From: Carallia brachiata
Taxonomy: Eukaryota; Streptophyta; Magnoliopsida; Malpighiales; Rhizophoraceae
Assembly: GCA_021464245.1 (NCBI GenBank)
Contig: JADCRB010000055.1
Span: forward strand, 1,704,487 to 1,768,486
Reading direction: 5' to 3'
DNA length: 64,000 nucleotides
The position numbers were made by a program, and so were the translations under genes. Shown piece after piece: positions 21,321-34,334 of the stretch; position 1 is the first letter of the stretch, and each line of letters starts with the position of its first letter. A model generated the notes under the pieces. The model ran no database searches. It saw only the letters and a program-made list of their open reading frames with translations, and was not told the DNA's origin.

Positions 21321-23501
21321 ATGCTAAAGAATCTAGCAGTCTCCATCTCCACCGCCGCCGCCACCACCGCCACTTCACCGCTTGTCGTCGTCGCTTCTTC
21401 CTCTCTCTCCAAGCCCTTCCTTCCTCTCTCTAATAAAACCCTCCAATTTTCCTTCTCTAAACCATTCTCTCTCCCTCAAAACACAAGACCCATTTCTTAT
21501 TACCGGCCCCCTCAAATGAACATCCTCAACAAACTCGGTTTCGGCGCCAGGTCCCCGGACCCATCCACCATGGACCCCACAATTCCGCAGGGCCCGGACG
21601 ACGACGTGCCGGCCCCCGGCCAGCAATTCGCGCAGTTTGGAGCCGGGTGCTTCTGGGGGGTCGAATTGGCGTTCCAGAGAGTGCCAGGTGTTACCAAGAC
21701 GGAGGTCGGCTATAGCCAGGGTTTTCTGCATAATCCTTCCTACGAGGATGTTTGTTCCGGGACGACAATGCATGGCGAGGTGGTCAGGGTGCAGTATGAT
21801 CCTAAAGAGTGTAGCTTTGACACCCTTCTTGATGTTTTCTGGGCCAGGCATGACCCTACAACCTTGAATCGCCAGGTGGGTTTTTTTTTTTTTTTTTTGA
21901 ATTGCATTTTTGAATTGGTTTTGGTTTGTTTCGAATTTTGGATGATTCGGTAATCTGTGCTCCGTCGTTTAATTTTGGTTTATTGGGTTGCAAACTGAAA
22001 AGTCATTTGATTTCTCCTTGTCGTACTTTTATTACTCGAATATGTGTTAGTATAGTTATTTTGTTGGTAATCCCACTCGTCCAAGGTGCTTAGTCTTAAT
22101 TGTGCTCGATAACTTTCTGTCTGATGAAACTCTTCTTAGGCATTCAAACCAGTAGTTTATTAGCCTATGAAATATGTGAAGCATGAGCATTGAGAAGCAC
22201 GTGGTATGCGAATTCACTTACCTAAGATTGACGAGGGAGATGTGTATCATCTGCCTTGCTATGTGGGTATCTTCGCTCTCTCTTTAGTTCACATTGCTTG
22301 CTTGGTACTAATGACTGGATGATTTTGTTATGAGTGTTCATATATTGTCCTTGGATAGGACCAATTAAAGTTACAAGTTACAACTCCCAGATATTGTGGA
22401 CATTCTTATCCGATTTCCTTGGATACTTGCGGAAACACATTGGTGGCTATCTACTTAATAAGATTATGATAATGCACAAGGAAGCCAGGGAGTTGTTGAT
22501 TGATGATGGGATAGTTCCATACTTCCATTTGTTTATTTGTTTGCCTATTAATGATACAGCATATGATAGAAGTGCAAGGCACCACTTCCCTATTTATCTT
22601 GCTTGTTACTATATCCAGTTTAGCTGGATTCCGCTAAAGTTGTGCTGCCTTCCTGATTACCAGTCTCTGTGAGAGAAAAAGTTGCAGAAGAGTGGTGTAA
22701 CAAGCCTGAATTATTGTTTGCAAAAGAAAAGGAGGAAATCAATAAGGGAACAAATGCACGGATGAAGAGAATTATACTACGCAATGTTTAAGAAGTCCTG
22801 TCTAAAATAACTTAGCTACCCCGAGCTATCCCAGTCCATATGTTTCTCTTTCATCTACAAATATGTTTGTGAGGACATTAGGGATAGCTTCATGCATTTT
22901 TTCTACGGGCCCTAATTACATCGGAGTGATTGGTCACTCAGCTGTCTGCTAGATTTTTGTAATAAAGCCAAGACATTGTGTGGCAATTGTAAGCAGAACC
23001 CGGGGTCTCTCAGTGGAAGATTATTAATCACTTCAATGGCAGTGATTGGCCCCGCACAAATCCAAATTTACAAGGATGTGAATAAATATTTGAGGATTGG
23101 TTTTCTGTATTTGACATGTAACCTGAAACTAATAGGCTTAACATCGTGCATCTTCTTTTTTATGTTGAGAGCACTTTGTAGTGTGACTGCATGATAGCCT
23201 CTTTCCCTCCACTTATGATATATAACACCCTGTAATCCTTGCTGGGCAGGGTAATGATGTGGGAACTCAATATAGATCTGGAATATATTATTACACTCTG
23301 GAGCAGGAGAAGGCAGCAAAGGAGTCCCTGGAACGACAGCAAAAGCTACTAGACAGGAAAATAGTTACAGAGGTTTTACCTGCCAAGAAATTTTACCGAG
23401 CGGAAGAATACCATCAGCAGTACCTTGAAAAAGGGGGCCAGTTCGGATTCAAGCAATCTGCCTCAAAGGGATGCAATGATCCAATTAGGTGCTATGGCTG
23501 A
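21321..23501 (+). CDS. MSRA: Peptide methionine sulfoxide reductase A, plastid type
   Basis: Two exons: 21321-21875 and 23250-23501, phase 0, with a 1,374-bp intron (gtgggt...gggcag), giving 268 residues. The enzyme reduces methionine-S-sulfoxide in oxidised proteins. The first 55-60 residues are Ser/Ala/Thr-rich with few acidic residues, a typical chloroplast transit peptide. The MsrA catalytic motif GCFWG follows, then GYSQG and [16 protein letters not shown]. Exon 2 carries [20 protein letters not shown] and the C-terminal resolving cysteine in DPIRCYG. Length and exon content match plant plastidic MSRA4-type enzymes. A truncated, frameshifted copy lies at 3148. The start is the first ATG and is followed by the transit peptide. 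Confidence 0.95.
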
Positions 23502-24602
23502 GTCATATGTTGTATAGATTAAGTACTCCTGTGCACTTCTTTATGGTGAAAAGGTCTTCTGTATCAGTTCTTCTAGACTTGGATCTGTATTTATAGTGTA
23601 AGAATTTCGACACGTATCAGCGTGGTTACTGGGGCAGGTTATTTGGTTATATAGGAAATAAAGGCTTTTATGTTGTCAGTCAATTGATGTTAGTAAGCAA
23701 ACTTGAAGTAACCTTGTGCCGGTAAATGATTCTGCTATTTACATTTGATAACATCAGTTAGCAATTTTAGATTGGCCAAAATCATAATTTGGTCCTCAAG
23801 CTTGAAATTCGTCTCGACTTACTCTTGAATTTTCAAAGTTTAAATTTGCTCTCGAATTTAGCAAATAGGAATTAAAAAGGTCCTACCATTAACATAAAAA
23901 GTAAAAATAATAATAACAAAAAAAACACGGAACACATTAATAAATCTTCAATATTATTTTAAGAATTTATTTAAATTTGCATGAATATTAGAAAAATTTA
24001 AGTTCAACATAAATATTGTTATTTTGTGATCAGTCTGATCCTGAAACTTACAGTGTATTTATTCCATTAGGATAAGCTTTTTGAAAATCATAAGAAATTT
24101 TTTAAATTAGTCTTAACTTAAAAAATTTATAAAGAAAATTAGACAGATATAAAAAAACATATGATCTTTGTAATTTTTTCGTACTTTATTTTGTAACAGA
24201 ATTTAGGTTGTAGTGATTTTCAATATAAATTTTGTAAAATATTATAAAATTTTGATTCCTAAAATTAGGCTCTAATATTAGGCTTAACCAAATTTAGCAT
24301 GAACAATTATTTGGTCAGAAAAACGAACCGGCCTTTTTGCCAGCTCCATCTTTTTTGGGCCCGTGGGCCTTGCATTAGCATGTCGCCTACTGCTGCCATA
24401 TAGTGACCCAATAGTCAAACTATTAAAACCCGTTTATTTAACGGGCCGGGCTGATTCCAATTTAAGTTTACATAGACCCGTGCATTTTCGTATTTCCCCA
24501 ATGGACTGCCCTAGAAATAGACCCAAGCCTCGTTTCGGCCCTTTGAACTTTCAATTGTGAAAAGCCAAGTTGCATAATTCATAGGCGAATGCGTGTTTAA
24601 CG

Positions 24603-25091
24603 CAGTGTTGTTAAAACCGGCTCGGACCGGTCGGTCCGACCGGTTCAACCGGTGACCGGCCAAAGGTCCGGACCGGTTTATAGCTACAGTTACCCCTTAA
24701 ATCGGATCGGTCAAAATCGGTTTGAACCGGTCAAAAATCGGTCAAAATCGGTGAAAATCGAACCCGGTTCAACCGGTTCAAACCGAGTATAAAAGTTTTA
24801 TAAATTATAATTTGATCTCAATGTTTATTTAAATTATAATTTAAGTTTTAAATTTAATTAAAATTTTTAATTTAGTCCTAAATTTATCAAAACTTTCAAT
24901 AGTCCTAAATTTATCAAAATTTTCAATTTAATCCTTAAAAATTAAAAAATTAATATTAATAATCATGTATAAGTATTATTTTTTTAAATTATTTTTATAA
25001 ATATATATATTAATAAATACCGGTTCGATCGGTTGAACCTTGACCCACTAATGTTTCCGGTTCGATGACCGGTCCGGTTCTGACAACCTTG
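24603..25091. mobile_element. hAT-like MITE with CCGG-rich ends
   Basis: 489 bp. The left end reads CAGTGTTGTTAAAACCGG and the right end, on the opposite strand, CAAGGTTGTCAGAACCGG. Both are flanked by the same 8 bp, GTTTAACG (24595-24602 and 25092-25099), the length hAT transposases produce. Both ends are crowded with accggtt/aaccggt words that could fold. It has no coding capacity. Confidence 0.85.
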
Positions 25092-27389
25092 GTTTAACGA
25101 AGCAATATTCTCATTTGACTTTTTTTTTTTTGGTTGAAATCGTATCAATTTTTTAAATTATATTATAAAAATAAGAAAAATAAACATAACTTAGTATAAT
25201 CCACCTTATCCAATTATAATTATTAATTTTCATACATAAAAAGACCAAAAAATGAATTATATATTTGTGAATTCGTGTCTACAATGATATCTATTAGTTT
25301 TTTAACATTTTGTTTTTCAGATTTCAAATTTCCCTATGGACTTATTGTTGTTTTTTTTTTTTTTTGTAAGAACCATAAAATCGAACTCTAGACCTGCATT
25401 AACCAAACAAAGGTCTCATCCTTATATGCATGTTTCATTGGATACGTTACAACCCTGCAACAATTTGTTTATCAGATTTTTTTTTTTTTTGTTTTTTGTT
25501 TTTGTTTTTTTTTTTTTTATGAGAAAAATCCCGACAGGGGAGCGTTTGCAGTCAACTTTGTTGGTGCTGTATCCAGCTAAGCAACTGTCTTGTCATCTTA
25601 CAAATTTATGGTACCTAAAAGCTTATTTAGTTGGGTTGGGGCACGGCATTAGGGACAATTTGGTGTGTAACTCGACAATTTATACTTCTTCCACAAAATT
25701 CCTCGATGGTCTAATTTGTGGGCTTACATTGCCTGTCTTATTTCAAGGATTTCATTGTGCAACGCATGATCACAAAGGCTAATGTTTATTGTGTTTGCCT
25801 ATTTGGAATGTATGAATATTCTGTTGGTACTAGTTTTTTTTTTTTTGTTAATTAACTTTAATTGCAACTTGAACTTAAGACTTTTTAGATAATTCTAGTA
25901 TCAATTCTGTTGTAGCTCAATGACATTTTTTATTAGTACTCGTGTGAAACTGTAAAAGAACACTTTGATCCCTGCTTTTTGGCGAATTCTTCAACGCATG
26001 CCCTAATCGAATCGGATCTGTTGAATTGTATGGAACGTGCATCTCATGTTTCCTCAACGTGAATGTCACGAGCAAGATGCTGTGACATATAAAGTTTTGT
26101 GAGTCTCTTGCTTGTTGAATCGAACCGAGCGTGGTGCCTTTACTCGTTCTTTTCACTATTCTGGCATTTATTGCAACGAAATGGCAGGAGTGCCCGTTAT
26201 CGTTACTTTTTAAAAAAAAAATATAATTTGTTAATAATCTTATAATATATAATAAACCGGCCCACTAAATATAAAAAAAAATGATAAAATAAATTTGTAC
26301 AGCATAAGATTATGAGATATGTTCAGCTTGTAGTGATATTTAGACTTGATAATTGTTATAGTCTTTAATGACAGAGTCATGTTTAATCTCACTGATAATC
26401 GGATAGTAGATTTACCCTTTTAGCGATGGTTGAATGAGGTGTTATAAACTGAGATTGCTTTGATTTCAGACTGTAAATTTGATGACCGATATATTTGTGG
26501 TGAATTTATTTTGTTGTTCAAAAAAAATTATAGGTGAATTATACTAAAAAAAAGTGTATCACATTAGAATCTTCAATAAAAAAATACCAACTAAAGAGAA
26601 AAGGAGAAACACTAAGAATTATGTATTTACATGGAATCCATTTGGCAAAGAATTATTCTCTTGTTTATGACTATAACCATGTACAATAGCTGTCTGGTAC
26701 TTTTGTTTAGGATAATTTATTTGATTGAAGTTAGGATCCACCAAATTAATTATTGCAGATATCGGTTACTTTCTTGTAGACCAAGCTAACCACAATGGCG
26801 AGGTTGTTAGGGTATTTACGGAAAATAATTAAAAGTGCATAATGATGAGGATCGGTTAATAAACCTTAGTTACTTTTTGATTGGCACCCTTGATGTACAT
26901 TGAAAAGCGAAAAAAAAAAAAATGAAAAACAAAGCACAAATACTGTTGCAGCAAGTTGCTTAAATGCACAATAGGTCATTCAATGGTGGGTGAAAAATTG
27001 AAAAACTTTTGGGATTTTCTTTACATGTCGTGAATATAAATGAATTTAACAGTACTCTAATTACTCTAATGATTGATTTGGAAAACAAATGTCAGTTGGT
27101 ACACAGTCCTTTTTTCTAGCTTAAGCTACCCTAATGATTGCAGCAAAATTGACAGGCAGGAATGCCAACTCTGCTTGTTCTGCAACTGCCTGATTTGACT
27201 GGATATCAATGGAAAACAAGAATTATCGGATTAAATTGGGACTTATCAACCACTTGATTGATTAAAATAAATGGAATATTATATACTGTTAAACACATTG
27301 TACCAATTTTAATGTTACTTAGCGGTGATAATATTTTGGATAACGAGGCGTAAGGTCTCATCTCTAATAATAAGATTAATTATAGTTAT

Positions 27390-28045
27390 GAAATACAGAT
27401 ATTCTAAAAAATAAAAATATTGTGTGTCGGATATGTAGATATACGATGGATACGCGGTAGATACGTGTCTGACACGGTTAAAAATGTCTGTTAAAATTTT
27501 TTTTTTTAAAATTTAGACACACTTGTCGGACACTTGTACTTTTCGTATCAGACAATTTTTGAACACGAGAAGTACAGGTATCCGACAAGCCACGAACACA
27601 CTTAAATATTTTTATAATTATTTTTAACAAATAAAAAAGAAAAATTTTTAAAAATTATAATTTAATACTGTCAATTGTCCATAATTTTTAGAACCCTTAA
27701 ATTTCAACTTGTTTTTAATTTTAATAAAAAAATTAAATTGATTACAAAATCTTATATATTTATTTTAGTACTTCACAATAAATAATAAAGAATCTTACGA
27801 TATATTATTTAAATAAAAAAATTTTAAAACTTATAATAGTTATATAAATATATTTTTAAGTGAATAAAATTTATAAAATTGTTTAAAAATATATATATGA
27901 TGTATAAAAATTTATATATATATATATATATATATATAGCCGTGTTCAAGATGTGTTCGTATTCTAATATTTTTAAAATTAATATATCATTATATCTATA
28001 TTGTCGTGTTTGTATCTGTACTTTATAAAATTATAGTCACTACGA
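27390..28045. repeat. Probable non-autonomous element with gtgtcgg-type ends
   Basis: The left part (gaaatacagata..., tgtgtcggatatg, gtctgacacgg) and the right part on the opposite strand (aaagtacagata..., gaacacatcttgaacacgg) are loosely inverted, with an AT-rich middle. No clear target duplication was found, so the borders are approximate. Confidence 0.35.
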
Positions 28046-28649
28046 CACTACCTAGTGGAAGTCGTTCAAAAAAAAGAAACTATCTAGTGGAAGTGTGAAA
28101 CACGTTAGCGTCGATGAGCCGGTTCAAGACAAGAGCATACCATAATTTATTGAATTGTCTGTTCAACTGAGACCAAATGAGAGATAGCATGACAGGAGCA
28201 ATACTGGAAACCAAACGTAGACTTACAAAATATCGCTAATTTCTTTTTTGTTTTTGTTTTTTTTGGCTGATTAACCTTTTGTTTTCCAGCTAACAAGACT
28301 GCCTTTTGAAATCGAGGCTTCCAAATAAAATGGCCATGTATGTTTTGGCAATAATATGGATTGAAAAGAAGAAGGAAGGCAACTAATACTTAGGTTAATA
28401 ACAGAATAGATCATTGGCAATGATAATTGCACAGGAATGAGGGATCTATATCTTATGTGGAAATCAACCTTTTATTGTTTTGCAGGGCTGTTAGCTTGAT
28501 TTCATGATAAGTTAGCGTGATGTTATTACAATTTATTTTATTGACTGTAACTTATTTATTTTTTAATTAATTAAGATATTTATTGAATTATGAACTGTAA
28601 AATAAAAATAATTCTCTTATTTTGATATATCTTATACTTCAATTTAATT

Positions 28650-28820
28650 ATAATGGTAAGGGTCTGTCACCGCTTAATCAGAAGTCTCGAGTTCGAGTTC
28701 TTGAAAATGCAGTCGCATTAAATATTTACTGGGAGATCTTTATCACCTTTTGAGTCCTCTCTAGATCGGTTCATATTAGTCAACTCATTGAACTGAATAT
28801 TAAATAATTTCAAAAAAAAA
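28650..28820 (+). mobile_element. tRNA-derived SINE relic
   Basis: A tRNA-like head (tggtaagggtctgtcacc, then the B-box-like cgagttcgagttct) is followed by a unique body and a short A-run (ttcaaaaaaaaaa) at 28808-28820. The internal promoter boxes and A-rich tail fit a plant SINE. It cannot fold into a full tRNA. Confidence 0.55.
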
Positions 28821-31427
28821 AATTCATCTTAAAAATCTAAATTTTAATTATTTCAGTAACCCTTATCAACGTTGAAGTTAGCTTATGTATTCATCATTAC
28901 TTCTTTTTAGTGGAACGGAGTAAACAAACCGTCACTTGAATTGCCACCGATCTAGGTGCTCATACATAAATCCTAGTTGGGACCATAATTTCATTTTTTT
29001 TCCGGCCTTATTCAAACAATATCATTATTTGTGTAATCACTACTCAAATCTAAAGTAATTCATGGAGATCTAAGCCACAGTGCATGTGATAGGTCTTTAA
29101 AATTACTAATTAATTTGCCATGTATTGGACGAAAAGGCAACTTGAGATTGAAATTGACCCTCTTCAAAATGATTGATTTTCCCTTTTCTCTCATATGAAA
29201 GATTTTACGTCAATCAAGCAGCCAAGTGCAGCTTCAAAGCATAATTAACTATCTTTTCCCTTCGCTGTAAGAGGCTGAAAATATCCTGAAGAGGACAATA
29301 ATGTTCCATTGTTTGGAGTTGCCGTTTTATTTTTTGGTCACCGACTCGCCCATTATAATATTTCGTACCCACAGGTCCCACACACACTTACAACAGCTTT
29401 TCTTCTTTTAGAAGTGAAGCACTCATCTCTCTTCCCCACTCAAACTTCTTGGGGTTGTATGATTATCTAATTCAAACTTAGTAGAGCCTCATCAGTAATT
29501 ACGGCTCTATTAATTGGCATCAAAGGACGATCAAAATAGATAAATTATAGGAGAATTTAAAGAGTAATTCTACCTTAATTACTAGCTTAGGTAGGTATAT
29601 ATATATATATTTTTTGGTTGTAGTCATCACATGGATTTCCATTTTAATCAAAATCCGCCCGGGCATAGCTCAAGTAGACTATCTTTGTGGTAAATAGTTA
29701 TGTGAAAGGATGTTCACCATATATGATGCCTATATGAAATTGTTTTTTTGGACGAAATTTACGAAATATATTTGCCCTCTCATCAATATATAGTACACTC
29801 CCTAATTAATTAAGTATCTAACTTAAAAGCACAGCTCATTTCCCTGTACACTAATTAAAATAAAGTACGCACGCTACAGTGAATTTCATTGAAGTTGTTC
29901 ATGAACTTTTAGTTTTAAAATCGTAACAATGTATCGATTCTCAAATAGGAGCCACGTATAAATAAGCTCTATAGTGCATCTAATATCAAGTAATGCTCGT
30001 TTGTGGTTTACTGGTAACATGAAATATATAATAAAAATAATCTTTTTTCATAAATTTCATACTTTATATCAAAATTAAAATTTAAAAATAAAATATAAAA
30101 TTTAATCATTAGAGTGACTTAAAAAAAGAAAATAATGCATCTAATAGCAAGCAGTGCTAGATATATTAAAAATTTTTCTAGTTCTTTTCCTAAATGATGC
30201 ACTGCATTATGACCTTATATAATACGTCATGTATGTATCATATTATGATCTTTTCCATAAGCGGAGCTCACGTATAAAAATTAAAATTTTTGGTCAACAT
30301 ATATGTGAAGACATTTAGTAAAAACTATTTTTCGTAAAAGTCTAAGTATTCCAGCATTACTCTATAATGCCGATTGCTCCGTAATCCTACGAAATTCGAA
30401 TATAAAGTTTAAATACGATTTGACCTAACTTGTCACCATTCTTTGCCAAAGCCCACCCACCAGAAATATGAAAGGGAATGAGGGATACGAGAAGAAGTAA
30501 AATTAAAAAAAAAAAAAAAAAGGAAAGAGTACCAATCGTGAAACCCAAAACGTTAGAACATCTCTATCATGAATTTTGGTGCGGAAATAGGGTTGGGAGG
30601 CAACAACTTTTTAATATATATATTTTATGGATAACTCCTAAATATAATTAATTAAATTCCAATCATATAAAATGAAAAGAATCTTGTGCAGTCAAATATA
30701 CGTGCAATTGATGCCGTTGAAGTTTGGATCAGTATAATCATGATTTTGGAGATCAATCAAACGGTTAAAATGTGACTGTTGGTGCAGGCAACAGGTCCAC
30801 GCTTTGAATGGTTAGAGAAATAAATTATGATGGGAAGGACTAAAGAGATTTTTTAATTTGGTTTACTCAAACATCAAATAATTTAACTACGTATAGCCAC
30901 GGCAATTTGAGAGAACTGATACAAGGATGGAGGGCATTTGGATCGAGTATAGCCACCGCAATTTGACATTTAGCCTTTTTCTTTTTTTTTTAAATTGTGT
31001 GTGTTATATATTAAAATTGTGTCCGTTACATATTAATTTTAATTATTATACACATAATAATATCTATTGTATATTAATTTTAATCAATATATGAGTTTAT
31101 TGAATTTCTATATATAAGTCTGTTATATACTAAATTTAATTATTATACACATAAAATTAATTTTAAAAAATTAAAAAATTAATAAAACTTATAATTAGTC
31201 CCACCAACCTTCTCTTCCCTCTTTTTCTTTCGTCCCTAATTCCTCCTCCCAATCATCTTTTTAAACTTAAAATTAAAAATTTAAGTATTTTCTCAAAAAT
31301 TAAGATTTTAAATAACTTTACCACCTACTTAAACTGTATAACTGGTGACTCTACTGTTTAGACCGTGTAACTAGTGACTTGTTAAGTGTGAGCCACTGCC
31401 TTTCCCGAATCAGCTCACCCGCTTCAC

Positions 31428-31434
31428 TATAAAA
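31428..31434 (+). promoter_or_regulatory. TATA box of the cyclin gene
   Basis: TATAAAA in a CACTATAAAACAGG context, 149 bp upstream of the cyclin start codon. The spacing leaves a leader of roughly 120 bases. Confidence 0.6.
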
Positions 31435-31582
31435 CAGGAAAGTATCTCGCAAAAGATGCAAAAATCTTTTCTCGCAAAAGCAATTTCCAGGCTGTGTGTC
31501 TGCAAAACACAGCTAAACCTCAAAGACACGAAAACAAGACCGAAACTACATTCTGACTAGAATTACAACAAAAACAACAGCG

Positions 31583-34334
31583 ATGGAAGATTTAGAGAGC
31601 TTAGTGATGATGCCAAAGGTTGTAACATTCCTTTCCTCTCTCCTCCAAAGGGCTGCAGATTCCAACGATCTCATCGATCAGCTGCGCCCCCATAAGAAAG
31701 TTTCGGTCTTCCATGGCCTCACCAGGCCTACCGTATCCATTCAAAGCTATCTGGAAAGAATCTTCAAGTATGCCAATTGCAGCCCATCTTGCTACGTTGT
31801 CGCCTATGTGTATCTTGATCGCTTTTCCCGGAGACAGCCCTCTTTTCCTATCAATTCTTTCAATGTGCACAGGCTGCTTATTACCAGCGTTTTGGTCTCT
31901 GCCAAGTTCATGGATGACACGTAAGTCCGATTTCATTTTTGTTTTCAAACTACACATTAATTAGAGGACTTTTCAACTATATGTTCAACTTTTGGCTTTG
32001 ATAATTAACTGGAATTGTTCTTAAGATTGATTTCCTTGCCTCTTTGCACAGAGTTAGACAGGGTTTGTGGGTTCATTGTTTTTGTTGTTTTTAAAGAAAA
32101 TGTTGCTGTCTGAAATTTGGTGTTTGATGTCCTAATTAAAAATAATATTGATATTTGTAAAATAAAATTAATAATTTTTTAAATATATGTTATTTTTATA
32201 TTTTAAAAATTATTAATTTTATTTCAAAAATATTAATTTTAATTTTAATTTTAATCGAAATATCAATCAAAATATTAAATTTTTAAAATGTATTAGTACT
32301 TTATTTGATTTTTTTTTTTTATCTTTGTTCAGCCACATAGAATTCTACTCCTAAAGTGTAGATTCATGATTCCAGTTGCCATAACGACTAGAGACAAAAC
32401 ATCCAATTGTTGTGAATTAAGCCTTGATTTTCTTTGCATTGCTCTTTTTCTTTGATTAAATCTTCCATACCAGAGCTCTCTCTCTGTTTTTTTTTAGCCA
32501 ATACTAGAGTTCTCAATTTGGTTGCAGTAAAATTTGCATCTCCACGGTAAACAGTCATTATGGCATACGTATTATAACTTCTTGTCTTATATGATTTTTG
32601 TTCGGGCGGTAGTACTTGGGCAAAGAAATGAGTAGAGATCATCCAAAGAACCCTTTTTCTTTTCTTTTTTTTTTAAAATAAACTTCAAATATGATTAATA
32701 TTACTCTAAATATACTAAATAATACCCCCAAACCTTCATTCTTTTAGAAAAAATAATTTCAAATTTTTTTAATGCCTTTTGAACGAGCTCTCGTCATTTT
32801 GTTTCCCCTGCAGAACTTTTCTCTTTTTTGTAAACGATAAAGAATGTCAAATCGAAACCTACTATGGTACCGAATGTGCCTTCTCATTGAAGCCACATTT
32901 CTTTCTAGTTTAGACTTTGAAATATCAAAAAAGTGAGGTTATTTTTGAATTGATTGTTGATCGAAGTCATATTTTATTCAACACATCACCTTAAAACTAC
33001 TAGAAACATTTCGCGTTTCATCAAATGATACTGATTATCGATTCTTCGAAACACGTAGAAACAAGTTTAATTTTAAGTGCTGTATTTTCAAGCACCCCAA
33101 AAAAAAAAAAAAAACAGAGGGAAAACTGAGAAGAACTATTGCTTTCTTCTTATGAGGATAATTTTTTTCAAATTGATTATGGTTTTTGGTACTAAAAATA
33201 TGCAATGTGCCAAATCAGGCTTGTAACTGCAAGCCCTTTTAGTTGGCCACCGCCAACACCCATGTGAAAATCTCCGCCTTTCATTATAGTTAATGGACAA
33301 GTCCGTGGTCTTATTGCGCCGATTTGTCGGTCCGATCTACCGGTCCTCATTTTGTTTGTGGTCTTGGAAAGTGTAGTCATAACCGTACGGAGAGAAGGTA
33401 AGCAAAAAGTTAGTGAGAATTCAAAGATTAAGATTCGAAGTATTAGATTTTTTTTTTTTCAAAATTGTATTTGAATACGATAACGTTTAAAATTTTTGTA
33501 ATTATCATGATATTTTTTAATTAAAAAATGATGTACTTATTTTTTTTGCGAAAAATATCACAATAATTATAAAAATTTAAACATCATTGTATTCAAACAT
33601 AATTTTAGATAAAAAAAAAATTCTAGTACCCTATTTTTTCTTGAGTTCAAAGTCCCGCTCACTATAATATATCACACAACTCATTATCCCACTCATTATC
33701 CCTAGAGCAAGCGGCACGCCTCAATCTCTCCGTCCTTTTGAAGTGTAGCAATTAGCAAACTCAAAGCATGTGTCCTTATCATATTAGAGAATGCCAGCTC
33801 AATTGAGCTTATTTATTTATTTATAAAAAAAACTCCACCAGGCATTTCCTAATAAAATTTTTCGTTTTTGTCTTTTCCACTGAAAACAGCTAATTAAATT
33901 CTGTTTGTTCATTGCTCATAAGCTGTACAAGTATGCTGGGGTCCATGAACATGGGCACCCGATACATGTGGATGTGGATACAATTATTAATTATTCGGAA
34001 GTTCATAAATGAATTCATTAATGGTGGGTTTCATTATTTTTTTTATAATTTTTTCTTTTTCAGATACTACAACAATGCCTACTATGCCAAAGTTGGAGGA
34101 ATCAGCACAGCAGAAATGAATATTCTCGAAGTGGATTTCTTGTTTGGCTTAGGTTTCCGATTAAATGTGACCCCCAATACCTTCCAAACTTACTGCTCTT
34201 ACCTTCAAAATGAGATGTTCATGCAAGGTCCTCAGCTTTTTGACCCTTCTCTAAACATAGCTAAGCAACTAAAAATCCATTGCTGTTTCAATGAAGATGA
34301 AACCACCCATCAAAAGAAGCAATTGGCTGTGTAA
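31583..34334 (+). CDS. CYCU4: U/P-type cyclin (CYCU4 group)
   Basis: Two exons: 31583-31920 and 34064-34334, split within a Thr codon (AC|A), with a 2,143-bp intron (gtaagt...ttttcag), giving 202 residues. The cyclin box is marked by [46 protein letters not shown] and, in exon 2, [14 protein letters not shown]. The protein ends in HQKKQLAV, as plant CYCU4 proteins do. These cyclins bind CDKA and other CDKs, are related to yeast Pho80-type cyclins and are linked to phosphate and growth control. The specific partner here is inferred only from the family. The last 40 residues before the tail are less conserved. Confidence 0.94.
33442..33626. repeat. Foldback MITE in cyclin intron
   Basis: Two arms of about 75 bp are inverted copies (tttgaatac, gttta, aatttttgtaatta against tttgaataca, gttta, aatttttataatta on the other strand) around a short loop. 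It lies wholly inside the cyclin intron. Confidence 0.6.

Larger units (their letters stand above)
17901..22181 (+). repeat. Segmental duplication, copy B
   Basis: Second copy of the NLR-spacer-MSRA unit, collinear with 1-3822. It retains intact coding sequence for both genes. The homology visibly ends inside the MSRA intron. How far it extends upstream in the NLR cannot be judged, because copy A is cut by the window edge. Confidence 0.9.
23502..31582. other. Long gene-poor region
   Basis: About 8 kb with no gene I can support. Besides the hAT-like MITE (24603-25091) and the SINE relic (28650-28820) it holds poly-T runs at 25350-25520 and a (TA)n tract at 27912-27938. Degenerate tandem AT repeats lie at about 31000-31160. 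A pair tatagccac(g/c)gcaatttga occurs at about 30892 and 30949. The 3' untranslated part of MSRA probably ends near 23700. Confidence 0.6.

Noticed and set aside
22334..22672. 112-codon frame inside the MSRA intron
   Set aside because: No recognisable domain, lies wholly in an intron, and is absent from the matching part of copy A. Probably chance or old element debris.
28653..28700. A tRNA gene
   Set aside because: Only A-box and B-box-like words are present; the arms do not pair into a cloverleaf and a body with A-tail follows.
31000..31160. A CRISPR-like or satellite array
   Set aside because: The repeated words are short, degenerate and AT-rich with no regular spacer length, and the genome is a plant's.
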